Part shown: positions 51,991 through 60,908 of the stretch, piece by piece
Numbering within the stretch: the stretch's first letter is position 1
Layout of the letters: every line of letters starts with the position of its first letter
From: Propylenella binzhouense
Lineage (GTDB): Bacteria > Pseudomonadota > Alphaproteobacteria > Rhizobiales > Afifellaceae
Length of the DNA: 64,000 bases
Reading direction: 5' to 3'
Assembly (NCBI RefSeq): GCF_009866965.1
Contig: NZ_SPKJ01000001.1
Location: 94,413-158,412, forward strand
Program-made: the position numbers and the translations under genes
Notes under the pieces: generated by a model
Told to the model about the DNA's origin: nothing
The model's database searches: none
What the model saw: the letters and a program-made list of their open reading frames with translations, nothing else

Positions 51991-52978
51991 CCTGCAAGCG
52001 ACACTGCCGGCCGGGCCGGTCCGGCGCCCGGCCTCGGCGAAACGCTGGCTCGTGCGGCTCGCCATCGCCGTGCTTCTGCTTCTGCCGCCGGTGTTCAGCA
52101 ACGACTACGTGCAGTACGTCGTCAATCTCATCGTCGTCTACGCGCTCGTCGCCGTCGGCTTCAACGTCGTGCTCGGCTATCTCGGCCAGCTCGCCTTCGC
52201 CAATGCGGCGTTCTTCGGGATCGGCGCCTATACGTGCGGCATCTCCATGGTCCATCTCGGGCTTCCCTTCTGGGCGGCCCTCGTGCCGACGGGGATCGTC
52301 TCGCTGGCCGCGGGCGCGCTCGTCGGCCTCCCCGCCCTGCGGCTGAAAGGGTACTACCTCGCCATCGTCACGCTGGTCCTCGGCGAGCTCATGCGCTGGA
52401 GCTACATCCACGGCGACGTGCTCACCGCCGGCTCCAGCGGCCTCGGCATTCCGCCCGCCACGGCGGCCGGCTTCACCTTCGGGACCGAGGACGAGAAGTA
52501 CTATCTCTTCCTCCTCGTCGCCGCCGTCATGATCTGGGCGACCAACAACATCATCCGCTCGCGCATCGGGCGAAGCTGGGTGGCGATCCGGGAGAACGAG
52601 CTGGCGACGGCGGCCCTCGGCATGTCGCCGGCGGTCGGCAAGGTCACGGCGTTCGCCTGGAGCGGCTTTGTCGTGGGGATCGCCGGCGCGCTGTTCGCCA
52701 TCCTGATCGGCCGCATCGCGCCCGAGAGCTTCAACCTGCACCAGCTGCTGCTGCACTTCGCCATCGTCATGATCGGCGGGCTCGGCTCGATCCTCGGCTC
52801 GATCCTCGGCGCGATCGTGCTGACGGCGGCGCCGGAGGTGCTGCGCAACTTCCCCGGCATGGAGGAGATCGTGTTCAGCCTGCTGCTGATCGGCGTGCTC
52901 CTGTTCATGCCGCGCGGCCTGCAGGGCGTGCTCGTCGGCTGGTTCCCTCGCCTGCGCGAACGGCTGTATCGGGAGTAG
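51983..52978 (+). CDS. livM: ABC transporter permease LivM
   Basis: A 331-aa permease with the LivM motif VLGYLGQLAFANAAFFGIGAY near residue 55, GLPALRLKGYYLAIVTLVLGE, and the ATPase-contact loop SWVAIRENELATAALG. It starts inside the end of livH (8-bp overlap), indicating coupled translation. About eight to ten membrane segments. Confidence 0.95.
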   Translation: MSDLQATLPAGPVRRPASAKRWLVRLAIAVLLLLPPVFSNDYVQYVVNLIVVYALVAVGFNVVLGYLGQLAFANAAFFGIGAYTCGISMVHLGLPFWAALVPTGIVSLAAGALVGLPALRLKGYYLAIVTLVLGELMRWSYIHGDVLTAGSSGLGIPPATAAGFTFGTEDEKYYLFLLVAAVMIWATNNIIRSRIGRSWVAIRENELATAALGMSPAVGKVTAFAWSGFVVGIAGALFAILIGRIAPESFNLHQLLLHFAIVMIGGLGSILGSILGAIVLTAAPEVLRNFPGMEEIVFSLLLIGVLLFMPRGLQGVLVGWFPRLRERLYRE

Positions 52979-52983
52979 GTGCG

Positions 52984-53742
52984 GTGTCGCTTCTTCAAGT
53001 CGAGAACGTCAGCGTCCAGTTCTTCGGGCTGAAGGCGCTGAGCGACGTCACCTTCGACGTCGAGCCGGGGCAGGTCCGGGCCGTGATCGGACCGAACGGC
53101 GCGGGCAAGTCGACGCTGTTCAACGTGATCACCGGCTATGTCCGCCCGAACGAGGGCAAGGTCGTCTACGACGGCCAGAGCGTCGTGGGGCTGCCGCGCC
53201 ACGTCGTCGCCGGGCGCGGCATGCGCCGGACGTTCCAGAACGGCGGCGTCTTCTCCGAGCTGACCGTGCTCGAGAACGTGCTGACCGGCCTCAACGCGGT
53301 CACCGCGAGCTCGACGCTCGGCATCGTGCTGCGCCTGCCGGGCGCCGGCGCCGCGGAGCGCCGGGCGGTCGACGAGGCGATGAGCCTGCTCGAGACGATG
53401 GGCCTGGCGGGGCTCGCCAACAACGTCGTCGGCGACCTGTCCTCGGGCCAGCAGCGGCTCGTCGAGATCACCCGCGCCATGGCGGCGCGCGCCCGGCTCC
53501 TGCTCCTCGACGAGCCGGCGGTCGGCCTGTCGAGCAGCGAGCGCGACCGCCTGATGAACGTCCTGCGCGACCTCGCGAAGGACGGCGTGGCGGTCCTCCT
53601 CGTCGAGCACGTCATCGATCTCGTCATGGCGGTCTCGGACCGCATCGTCGTGCTCAACTACGGCGAGGTCATCGCCGAGGGCACGCCGGAGGAGATCAGG
53701 TCCCACGAAGCCGTGCTGGAGGCGTATCTCGGCCATGGCTAG
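52984..53742 (+). CDS. livG: ABC transporter ATPase LivG
   Basis: A 252-aa ATPase with GTG start at 52984 (read MSLLQVENVSVQFFG), chosen because it follows the livM stop by 5 bp and gives the standard N-terminus. Walker A is GPNGAGKSTLFNVITGY, the LivG-type RRTFQNGGVFSELTVLENV follows, the signature is LSSGQQRLVEITRAM, and Walker B is LLLLDEPAVGLSS. It overlaps livF by 8 bp. Confidence 0.93.
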   Translation: MSLLQVENVSVQFFGLKALSDVTFDVEPGQVRAVIGPNGAGKSTLFNVITGYVRPNEGKVVYDGQSVVGLPRHVVAGRGMRRTFQNGGVFSELTVLENVLTGLNAVTASSTLGIVLRLPGAGAAERRAVDEAMSLLETMGLAGLANNVVGDLSSGQQRLVEITRAMAARARLLLLDEPAVGLSSSERDRLMNVLRDLAKDGVAVLLVEHVIDLVMAVSDRIVVLNYGEVIAEGTPEEIRSHEAVLEAYLGHG

Positions 53743-54445
53743 CTCCCTCCTGTCCGTCAAGTCCATCTCCGCCCGCTACGGCAAGGTGACGGCGATCGAG
53801 GATCTCTCGCTCGATGTGGGCGAGGGCGAGGTGATCGCCCTGCTCGGCGCCAACGGCTCGGGCAAGACGACGCTGCTCAACACGATCAGCGGCTTCATCG
53901 CGCCGTCCGCCAGCAGCATCGAGCTGCGCGGCGAGGTCATCAGCGGCGAGCCGCCCCACCGGGTGTTCCGCGCCGGCGTTGTCCAGGTCTCGCAGATGCG
54001 CGACCTGTTTCCCGCCATGACCGTGCTCGACAATCTCGAGCTCGGCGCGGTGTGCCATCGCGCCACGCTGTCGCGGGAGTTGGAGAAGGTCTTCCACTAC
54101 TTCCCGCGGCTCGCCGAGCGCCGGACACAGCGAGTCGCCACGCTGTCGGGCGGCGAGCAGCAGATGGTCGCCATCGGCCGGGCGCTGATGGGGCGGCCGC
54201 GCATCCTGCTGCTCGACGAGCCGTCGGGCGGCCTCGCGCCGCGCTTCGTGCAGGAGATCGCGAACATCATGAACGTCCTCAAGGCCGAGGGCGCGACCAT
54301 GCTGATCGTCGAGCAGAACATCGCAATGGCGCTCGGCGCCGCCGACCGGTTCTACGTCATCCGGTCGGGCACCATCGCGCGGTCGGGCGACGTGTCCGAG
54401 CTGGGCGACGACCACAAGGCCCTGGCACGGGAGTTCTATCTGTGA
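53735..54445 (+). CDS. livF: ABC transporter ATPase LivF
   Basis: A 236-aa ATPase with Walker A GANGSGKTTLLNTISGF, signature LSGGEQQMVAIGRAL, Walker B LLLDEPSGGLAP and VEQNIAMAL switch region. The usual VPEGR motif of LivF is replaced by QVSQMRDLFPAMTVLDNL. It completes the second transporter. Its stop overlaps the GTG start of the SDR gene. Confidence 0.94.
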   Translation: MASSLLSVKSISARYGKVTAIEDLSLDVGEGEVIALLGANGSGKTTLLNTISGFIAPSASSIELRGEVISGEPPHRVFRAGVVQVSQMRDLFPAMTVLDNLELGAVCHRATLSRELEKVFHYFPRLAERRTQRVATLSGGEQQMVAIGRALMGRPRILLLDEPSGGLAPRFVQEIANIMNVLKAEGATMLIVEQNIAMALGAADRFYVIRSGTIARSGDVSELGDDHKALAREFYL

Positions 54446-55221
54446 GCAAAGCGCGATCCGACTTCGACGGCCGCGTCGCCGTCATCACCGGGGCCGGCGG
54501 CGGCATCGGCTCCGCGGTCGCCCGGCAGTTCTCGGCCGCCGGCGCCGCGCTCTGCCTGTGCGACGTGGCCGCCCCGGAAGAGCTCGCCGCCGAGCTGCGC
54601 GCCGGCGGCGGGCGGGCCGTCGCCCTGGCGGCCGACGTCACCCGCAAGGCCGACGTAGAGGCGGTCGTCGCCCGCGCGCGCTCCGAGTTCGGCCGGATCG
54701 ATATTCTCGTGCCGGTCGCCGGCGTGACCTCGTTCGGCGACGTGGAGACGCTCGAGGAGGCGGAGTGGGACCGCGTCGTCGGCATCAACCTCAAGGGCGT
54801 CTTCCTGACGTGCCAGGCGGTCATTCCGGCGATGCGCGCGGCCGGCTACGGGCGCATCGTCACGATCGGCTCCGTGCTCGGCAAGAATGGCGGGAATCCG
54901 CGGCCGTGGATCGACCGCTCCGAGCAGAAATCGGCCGCCAACGCGGCCTACGGGGCCGCCAAGGCCGGCGTGCACGCCCTGACGCTCTACCTCGCCAAGG
55001 AGCTGTCGGCCGACGGCATCACCGTGAACTGCGTTGCCCCGGGGCCGATCGCCTCGGCGATGACCAGGGGGTTGCCGGCGCGCCTCGTCGAGGCGATCCC
55101 GGTCGGCCGCATGGGCACGGCCGACGAGGTGGCCGACGCCGTGCTCTACCTCGCCGGCGAGCGGGCGGGCTTCGTCACGGGCGAGGTTCTCGATGTGAAC
55201 GGTGGAATCTGGGTGGACTGA
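54442..55221 (+). CDS. Short-chain dehydrogenase/reductase
   Basis: A 259-aa classical SDR. The cofactor motif is TGAGGGIGSAVARQF near residue 18. The structural motif NNAG is changed to PVAG (LVPVAGVTSFGD). The catalytic Ser is in TIGSVLG and the YxxxK box is YGAAKAG. It ends VNGGIWVD, as usual for the family. The GTG start at 54442 overlaps the livF stop (GTGA), so translation is coupled with the transporter. It probably oxidises a hydroxy intermediate with NAD(P). Confidence 0.92.
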   Translation: MSKARSDFDGRVAVITGAGGGIGSAVARQFSAAGAALCLCDVAAPEELAAELRAGGGRAVALAADVTRKADVEAVVARARSEFGRIDILVPVAGVTSFGDVETLEEAEWDRVVGINLKGVFLTCQAVIPAMRAAGYGRIVTIGSVLGKNGGNPRPWIDRSEQKSAANAAYGAAKAGVHALTLYLAKELSADGITVNCVAPGPIASAMTRGLPARLVEAIPVGRMGTADEVADAVLYLAGERAGFVTGEVLDVNGGIWVD

Positions 55222-55275
55222 AGCGGGGGACGCGGACGACCGCGCGCGCTTCGACATGATGCGGAGAGAACCCTG

Positions 55276-56145
55276 ATGAATCCCAGAAAGACGTTCCGGT
55301 CCCTTCTGCAGAAGGGGACCTACGTGGTGGCGCCCGGCGCCTACGACCCGCTGTCGGCGCGGCTGGTGCGGCTCGCCGGCTTCGACGCGGTGTATCTCAC
55401 CGGCGGCGGCTTCTCCCGCGCCAACGGCTTCCCGGATTTCGGTGTCCTGTCGCTGACCGAGGTCGTCCAGTTCATCGGCCGGACGGTCGAGGCGGTCGAC
55501 ATCCCGGTGATCGCCGACGCCGACACGGGCTACGGCAACGCCATCAACGTCGTGCGCACGGTGCGCGAGTTCGAGAAGACCGGCGTCACCGGCTTCCACC
55601 TCGAGGACCAGGTTTCGCCGAAGAAGTGCGGCCACTACGAGGGCAAGCTGATCGTTCCGAAGGCGGAGATGATCGGCAAGATCAAGGCCGCCGTCGATAC
55701 CCGCCGCGACCCGGACATGGTCATCATCGCCCGCTCCGACTCGCGCGCCGTCGAGGGGCTCGATGCCGCCATCGACCGGGTCAACGCCTATGTCGAGGCG
55801 GGCGCCGATCTCGGCTTCGTCGAGGCGCCGCAGTCGGTCGACGAGCTCCGCCGGGTCGCCGCCGAGGTGCGCGCGCCGGCCGTCGCCAACATCTTCGAGG
55901 GCGGCAAGACGCCGACCGTGCCGGCCGAGGAACTGCAGGAGATGGGCTTCCGCCTCGGCATCTATCCCTCGCAGACCCACCGCGCCGCGATCTTCGCGAT
56001 GAAGGAGGTGCTCGCCGTTCTCAAGAGCGACGGCGACACGGCCCGAATCGAACACCGCCTGGCGAGCTTCCACGACCGCGAGGAGGCGGTCGGCACGGCC
56101 CGCTGGTACGAGATGGAGAAGAAGTACCTCCAGCTCGACGCCTGA
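55276..56145 (+). CDS. Isocitrate lyase/PEP-mutase-family enzyme
   Basis: A 289-aa TIM-barrel protein of the ICL/PEPM superfamily. Features are APGAYDPLSARLVRLAGFDAVYLTGGG, the Mg-binding IPVIADADTGYGNAINVVRTV, the EDQVSPKKCGHYEGK loop containing the catalytic KKCGH, and ARSDSRAVEGLDAAIDR. KKCGH is typical of methylisocitrate-lyase, 2,3-dimethylmalate-lyase and oxaloacetate-decarboxylase relatives. It probably cleaves a carbon-carbon bond of a 2-hydroxy or 2-oxo dicarboxylate. It follows the SDR gene by about 50 bp. Confidence 0.93.
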   Translation: MNPRKTFRSLLQKGTYVVAPGAYDPLSARLVRLAGFDAVYLTGGGFSRANGFPDFGVLSLTEVVQFIGRTVEAVDIPVIADADTGYGNAINVVRTVREFEKTGVTGFHLEDQVSPKKCGHYEGKLIVPKAEMIGKIKAAVDTRRDPDMVIIARSDSRAVEGLDAAIDRVNAYVEAGADLGFVEAPQSVDELRRVAAEVRAPAVANIFEGGKTPTVPAEELQEMGFRLGIYPSQTHRAAIFAMKEVLAVLKSDGDTARIEHRLASFHDREEAVGTARWYEMEKKYLQLDA

Positions 56146-56184
56146 ACAGGCGACATCATACCGACAACGAAAGGACACAAGAGA

Positions 56185-56787
56185 ATGACCACGACGTCCC
56201 GCAAGACGGCGCTGCTTCTGCTCGACCTGCAGAACGAGATGGTGGATCCCGAGGGCAAGATCGGCGGCGGCGGCCTCGCCAAGGTCTGCGCCGAGCGCAA
56301 CGTGGTGGCCAACGCCGCGCGGGCGCTGGGCGCGGCGCGCGAGCGCGGCCTGCCGGTCGCACATGTCCGCCTCGGCTTCCGCCCCGACTATGCCGACGCG
56401 CTGAGCGTGGCGCCGCGCATCGAGAAGCTGAAGCAGAACAAGGCGGCGATCGCCGGCACGTGGGGCACCGAGTTCCCCGAGCCGCTGACGCCGAAGGAGG
56501 GCGAGCTGCTGGTGACCAAGCAGTGCGTCAACCCGTTCTTCAACACGGGCCTGATGAACTGGCTGTTCGCCAATGGCGTCGGCCATGTCGTGCTCGGCGG
56601 CGTCGTCACCAATCTCGTCGTCGAGATGACCACCCGCGCCGCCGACGACGCCGGCTTCGCGGTGACGGTGCTCGAGGATTGTTGCGCCGCGCCGAACCCC
56701 GACTGGCACCGCTTCTCCGTCGAGAACATCATTCCGATGTTCGGCAGCGTCTCCTCGGTCGACGCGTTCGTCGCCGGGCGGGGCTGA
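56185..56787 (+). CDS. Isochorismatase-like hydrolase without the nucleophilic cysteine
   Basis: A 200-aa protein of the isochorismatase/cysteine-hydrolase fold. The triad Asp is Asp14 (LLLDLQNEMVD) and the Lys is probably Lys112 (VTKQCVNPFF). The cysteine position in GGVVTNLVVEMTTRAADDAGF is Val145. An amidase reaction through a thiolate is therefore not expected, unless a neighbouring Cys (EDCC, 166-167) serves. True isochorismatases also lack the cysteine and hydrolyse enol ethers, so a non-amide substrate is possible. It lies 39 bp after the lyase gene, in the same transcript. Confidence 0.85.
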   Translation: MTTTSRKTALLLLDLQNEMVDPEGKIGGGGLAKVCAERNVVANAARALGAARERGLPVAHVRLGFRPDYADALSVAPRIEKLKQNKAAIAGTWGTEFPEPLTPKEGELLVTKQCVNPFFNTGLMNWLFANGVGHVVLGGVVTNLVVEMTTRAADDAGFAVTVLEDCCAAPNPDWHRFSVENIIPMFGSVSSVDAFVAGRG

Positions 56788-56864
56788 GACGCGCCGGCCC
56801 CGCGCCGACCAACGAACCGAAGCCGGGCCGGCCGCGGCCCGGCCGCGAACCACGAGGCGATCCC

Positions 56865-58346
56865 ATGACGCAGCGCTACGACCTGTTCATCAACAACGAG
56901 TGGGTGAAGCCCGCCTCCGGCGAATGGTTCGACTCGCTCGATCCCTTCTCCGGCGAGGGCTGGGCCCGGATCCCGCGGGCGAACCGCGAGGACGTCGACC
57001 GGGCGGTGCGCGCCGCCAGGGAGGCGGGGGACGGGCCGTGGGCCGAGCTCAGCCCCAGCGAGCGCGGCGCCCTGCTGCACCGCATGGGCGAGCTCGTCGA
57101 AGCCAACGCCCAGCGTCTCGCCGAGATCGAGTCGCGCGACAACGGCAAGCTGATGAGCGAGGTCAGCGGCCAGGTCCGCTACGTGGCGAAGTACTTCTAC
57201 TACTATGCCGGCCTCGCAGACAAAATCCACGGCCTAGTCGTGCCGATGGACAAGCCCAAGGTGTTCAACTTCGTGCGCTACGAGCCGATGGGCGTCGTGG
57301 CGAGCATCACGCCGTGGAACTCCTCGCTCCTTCTGACGGCGTGGAAGCTGGCGCCGGCCCTGTGCGCTGGCAACACCGCGGTCTGCAAGCCGTCGGAGTT
57401 CACCTCCGCCTCGCTGTTCGAGCTGGCCGCGCTGTTCCTCGAGGCGGGCTTCCCGCCGGGCGTCGTGAACGTCGTCACCGGTTTCGCCGACGAGGCGGGC
57501 GATGCGCTGGTGCGCCACCCCGACGTCGCCCGGATCGCCTTCACCGGCGGCGATGCCGGCGGCAAGGCGGTCTACCGCGCGGCCGCCGACGGGCTGAAGC
57601 GGGTCTCGCTCGAGCTCGGCGGCAAGTCGCCGAACATCGTCTTCGACGACGCCGATCTCGACAAGGCGGTCAACGGCGTCATCACCGGCATCTTCTCGGC
57701 CGGCGGGCAGACCTGCATGGCCGGCTCGCGCCTGCTGCTGCAGGAGTCGATCCACGATGAATTCGTGGAGAAGCTGCTCGCCATCACCAAGTCCGCCAGG
57801 ATCGGCGACCCCTCCGATCCCGAGACGCAGATCGGGCCGGTGGCGACGCGGCCCCAGTTCGAGAAGGTCATGTCGTACATCGAAATCGCCAAGGAGGAGG
57901 GCGCGCGCTGCGCGGCGGGCGGCCGGCGCCTCGAGGGCGAGGGCTACGGCGCGGGGCAGTTCGTCGAGCCGACCGTGTTCCTCGACGTCACGAACGACAT
58001 GCGGATCGCGCAGGAGGAGGTCTTCGGCCCCGTCCTCGCCGTCCTGAAGTTCAAGGACGAGGCCGACGCCATCCGGATCGGCAACGACATCCGCTTCGGC
58101 CTCGCCGCGGGCGTCTGGACGCAGAACCTGCACCGGGCGATGCTGATGTCGGAGAAACTGAAGGCGGGCACCGTCTGGATCAACAACTACCGTTCGACGA
58201 GCTACACGACGCCCTTCGGCGGCTACAAGGACAGCGGCATCGGCAGAGAAGGCGGCATGGAGGCGGTTCGCGAGTACATGGAGGCCAAGAGCGTCTGGAT
58301 TTCGACGGATCTTGAAATGCCGAGTCCATTCGTCCGCAAGTATTAG
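56865..58346 (+). CDS. NAD(P)-dependent aldehyde dehydrogenase
   Basis: A 493-aa aldehyde dehydrogenase. It has the conserved SITPWNSSLLLTAWKLAPAL, the Glu motif SLELGGKSPNIV and the catalytic cysteine in SAGGQTCMAGSRLL. EEVFGPVLAVLKF and the C-terminal PFGGYKDSGIGREGG are intact. It oxidises an aldehyde to an acid. It is the last gene of the rightward cluster, 77 bp after the isochorismatase-like gene. Full-length with all key residues. Confidence 0.96.
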   Translation: MTQRYDLFINNEWVKPASGEWFDSLDPFSGEGWARIPRANREDVDRAVRAAREAGDGPWAELSPSERGALLHRMGELVEANAQRLAEIESRDNGKLMSEVSGQVRYVAKYFYYYAGLADKIHGLVVPMDKPKVFNFVRYEPMGVVASITPWNSSLLLTAWKLAPALCAGNTAVCKPSEFTSASLFELAALFLEAGFPPGVVNVVTGFADEAGDALVRHPDVARIAFTGGDAGGKAVYRAAADGLKRVSLELGGKSPNIVFDDADLDKAVNGVITGIFSAGGQTCMAGSRLLLQESIHDEFVEKLLAITKSARIGDPSDPETQIGPVATRPQFEKVMSYIEIAKEEGARCAAGGRRLEGEGYGAGQFVEPTVFLDVTNDMRIAQEEVFGPVLAVLKFKDEADAIRIGNDIRFGLAAGVWTQNLHRAMLMSEKLKAGTVWINNYRSTSYTTPFGGYKDSGIGREGGMEAVREYMEAKSVWISTDLEMPSPFVRKY

Positions 58347-58597
58347 CTTCTTTGTACGGAGAGGGTAATCGCTTGACAGTGCCGCTTCTGTGAGCCGGGC
58401 TCAGGCGGCCTGTTTGGCGGTTCGTCTTCCTGCTCGCTTGTCCTCCTTCTGCTGTGGCGGGCTCGCCAGGCTTCGATGAAGGCGATGGCCGGTTGATACA
58501 CGCAGATGTTGATCCACGCAGATAGAGCGCTGCCCTGGGCGCAGGCGTGGCCGGCGCATCTGCTGTCAGGCCATCGGTTATTTTTCGGCTGCCTCCG
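58347..58597. other. Gap after the aldehyde dehydrogenase gene
   Basis: About 250 bp with no recognised gene. Short frames on both strands are Arg/Pro-rich and unconvincing. No clear terminator hairpin with a T-tract is visible. Confidence 0.35.
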
Positions 58598-58990
58598 TCA
58601 TCGCGCGCGCAACTCCTCGATCGAGCGCATCGGCAGCGCGAGGCGCAGAGATTCCGGCAAAGGCTGGAAGCCGAAGGATTCGTAGAATGCGGCAGCGCGC
58701 TCGTTCAGCGCATCGACGACCAGCATTGAAGACCCGATGGTCCCAACGCTGGCGCAAGCGTGCTGCACCGCGTCGGCGAGCAGCAGCGACCCCAGGCCTT
58801 CGCCTTGCCGAGTACGCGATAGGGCGAGGCGGACGCATCTTTTTCATGCGAGCGGGCCGAAAAGGGCGTCCAACACCTCGGCGACATGGCTTTCCGTGAC
58901 CCGGAGCTCCGCGTCGGTGACTTCGCCGGGAACCACGCATGGAAACGGGGCGATAAGTGCCGCGTCCGGGAGACAAGCCTTTGCCGCGAT
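58598..58990 (-). pseudogene. GNAT-family acetyltransferase remnant
   Basis: One leftward frame ends with a good GNAT C-terminus: RQGEGLGSLLLADAVQHAC (the acetyl-CoA binding loop Q-x-x-G-x-G/A), SSMLVVDALNERAAAFYESF and GFQPLPESLRLALPMRSI, stopping at TGA 58598-58600. The N-terminal half is not in this frame. A TGA at about 58850 interrupts it, and the other frames carry unrelated sequence. It is a truncated or frameshifted acetyltransferase, perhaps of the toxin-like GNAT group. The rest of the gap to 59105 shows nothing recognisable. Confidence 0.6.
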
Positions 58991-59105
58991 CGCAAAAGGA
59001 GGGCCTTAGAGGGCTATGGCGTAGACATAGGTCCCGTCTTCACCCGGCGCGGCCGCCAGCTTCCCACCACGCCAGAACGAAGTCGGGCACAGAAGGAACT
59101 AGCCT

Positions 59106-59834
59106 TCATCGGGGCCGGTGTGGCGCTCGCCAGATTGGTGGAACTTGGAACGTCGCGACAAGCCCTCGCTGCCCGGAACTGGTGATTTCCAGCGCGCGGG
59201 TGCCGGGCGACCGAACGACCCATTTGAGTCCGAGCAGGCGGGCGAGAATGGCCGCTCCGAGGTGACCGGCAAGATGGGGTCTGCGCTCGCTCCAATCGAG
59301 GCAGGTCCGGCAAAGTGGCCGCTTCGAGCGCCGATCTGCCGCAAGGTCGATCCCGAAATCAGAGAAGAACCGTGCCCCCTCCTCGGTGACGATTCCGACG
59401 CCATCCGCAAGGGAAACATAGCCCCGCTCGCTCAGCGAATCCGCCAGCGCCAGCGCCAGTCGGCCGGCCAGGTGGTCGTAACAGGTGCGGGCGGTGCGCA
59501 TCGCCTCGTCGCGCGGGCCGATCGGATGATGCCGCTTCGGTCCTGTCGCCGCGACCACCATGAGCGACTGCATCGCCTGCGCCACCTCCGGCGAGGCAAG
59601 CCGATAGTAGCGATGGCGACCCTGTTTCTCCAACGAGATCAACGCCGCATCGACAAGTTTGGCAAGGTGGCCGCTCGTCGTCTGGGCCGTCACGCCTGCA
59701 TGGCGCGCCAACTCGCCAGCGGTCAGCGCGTGACCGCCCATCAGCGCCGACAGAATGTTTGCGCGGGCGGCGTCCCCGATCAGGGATGCAACCCCCGCGA
59801 TGGTGTTTCCCGAGGCGATGTTGGACATCGACAA
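59106..59834 (-). CDS. ArsR-family transcriptional regulator
   Basis: A 242-aa regulator with an ArsR-type winged HTH at residues about 15-95 (LIGDAARANILSALMGGHALTAGELARHAGVTAQTTSGHLAKLVD, then GRHRYYRLA). The C-terminal half is long for ArsR and contains RPLCRTCLDWSERRPHLAGHLGAAIL, with two cysteines that may bind metal or sense oxidants. It is divergent from an EamA transporter gene with about 120 bp between them. The two are probably a regulator-efflux pair. Confidence 0.9.
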   Translation of the reverse strand: MSMSNIASGNTIAGVASLIGDAARANILSALMGGHALTAGELARHAGVTAQTTSGHLAKLVDAALISLEKQGRHRYYRLASPEVAQAMQSLMVVAATGPKRHHPIGPRDEAMRTARTCYDHLAGRLALALADSLSERGYVSLADGVGIVTEEGARFFSDFGIDLAADRRSKRPLCRTCLDWSERRPHLAGHLGAAILARLLGLKWVVRSPGTRALEITSSGQRGLVATFQVPPIWRAPHRPR

Positions 59835-59952
59835 AGCCTATCCTGCATTTCCGTGGCTGTCAGCCGCGTACACTTCGGCCGAGGCCGAAACATCCTCCGA
59901 CAGGCCGGTGCTAGGAAGACGAAGCGATCCCGATCTTCAAGGCAGGCAGGGC

Positions 59953-60858
59953 ATGGCTCCCGACAATCCGAACGTGACGAAAGATCTGGCGCTGCTGCTG
60001 GTGCTCTCCACACTGTGGGGAGCCTCCTACAGCTTCATCAAGATCGGGGTCGAAACCATTCCCCCCGTCACGCTGATCGCGGCCCGAACCTTCATTGCCG
60101 GAATGATCCTGGTCGCCATCATTCGCTGGCGCGGCTTGAACCTTCCGAAGGAACGCGCCACCTGGCGGCGGTTTCTGTTTCAGGCGTGCCTCAACAGCGT
60201 GGTCCCCTTCACGCTGATCGCATGGGCGCAGCAGACCACCGATGTCGCGCTCGCGACAATCCTGAATTCCACGTCTCCGATATTCGCCTTCCTGCTGACC
60301 GTGCTGGTGACCCGCCATGAAGTCGTGACGGGTCGCAAGCTGTTCGGGGTCGGGGCCGGCATTGCCGGCATTTGCCTGATCGTCGGCGTTCAGGCCCTTG
60401 GTGGCTTGGGACGCGAGCTGTGGGCGCAACTCGCTATCGTCGCCGCCACCATCTGCTATGCCGGCGCTGCAATCTTCGGCAGGAATTTCAAAGGGCTCGA
60501 TCCCATCATGCCGGCGGCGGGGTCGATGATCTGCGGGGCTGTCATTCTCATTCCCGTCAGTCTCATCGCGGAACGGCCGTGCACGCTGGCTCCATCAATG
60601 GAGTCGATCATGGCCTTGATGGCGCTTTCGGTCTTCTCCACCGCGCTCGCGTTCGTGATCTATTTCCGGCTGGTCCAAACGCTCGGATCGGTCGGCACGA
60701 CCGCACAAGCCTATCTGCGGGTGCCGATAGGGGTGGCGATCGGCGTCGTATTCCTCGGCGAAAGCCTGTCCTCGACCGGATCGATCGGGTTGGTGTGCGT
60801 TATAGCGGGCGTGGCTGCGATGACGATCCCGGCCCGCAAGCTTGCCCCGGCGACCTGA
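59953..60858 (+). CDS. EamA/DMT-family transporter
   Basis: A 301-aa inner-membrane protein with ten hydrophobic segments arranged as two EamA repeats (LSTLWGASYSFIKIG in the first, and the GESLSSTGSIGLVCVIAGV end in the second). Members export amino acids, metabolites or drugs. The start at 59953 (MAPDNPNVTKDL) is chosen because the first membrane segment follows directly. The frame is open further upstream into the divergent regulator gene. Divergent arrangement with ArsR suggests inducible efflux. Confidence 0.9.
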   Translation: MAPDNPNVTKDLALLLVLSTLWGASYSFIKIGVETIPPVTLIAARTFIAGMILVAIIRWRGLNLPKERATWRRFLFQACLNSVVPFTLIAWAQQTTDVALATILNSTSPIFAFLLTVLVTRHEVVTGRKLFGVGAGIAGICLIVGVQALGGLGRELWAQLAIVAATICYAGAAIFGRNFKGLDPIMPAAGSMICGAVILIPVSLIAERPCTLAPSMESIMALMALSVFSTALAFVIYFRLVQTLGSVGTTAQAYLRVPIGVAIGVVFLGESLSSTGSIGLVCVIAGVAAMTIPARKLAPAT

Positions 60859-60908
60859 CCCATGTGGTCTCATCTCGCCCAAGCTGTACGTTTGGTCTTC
60901 CGCTCCCG

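Noticed and set aside
49759..56853. Long leftward frames of about 780-800 codons
   Set aside because: They mirror the liv, SDR and lyase genes on the other strand and show no conserved blocks.
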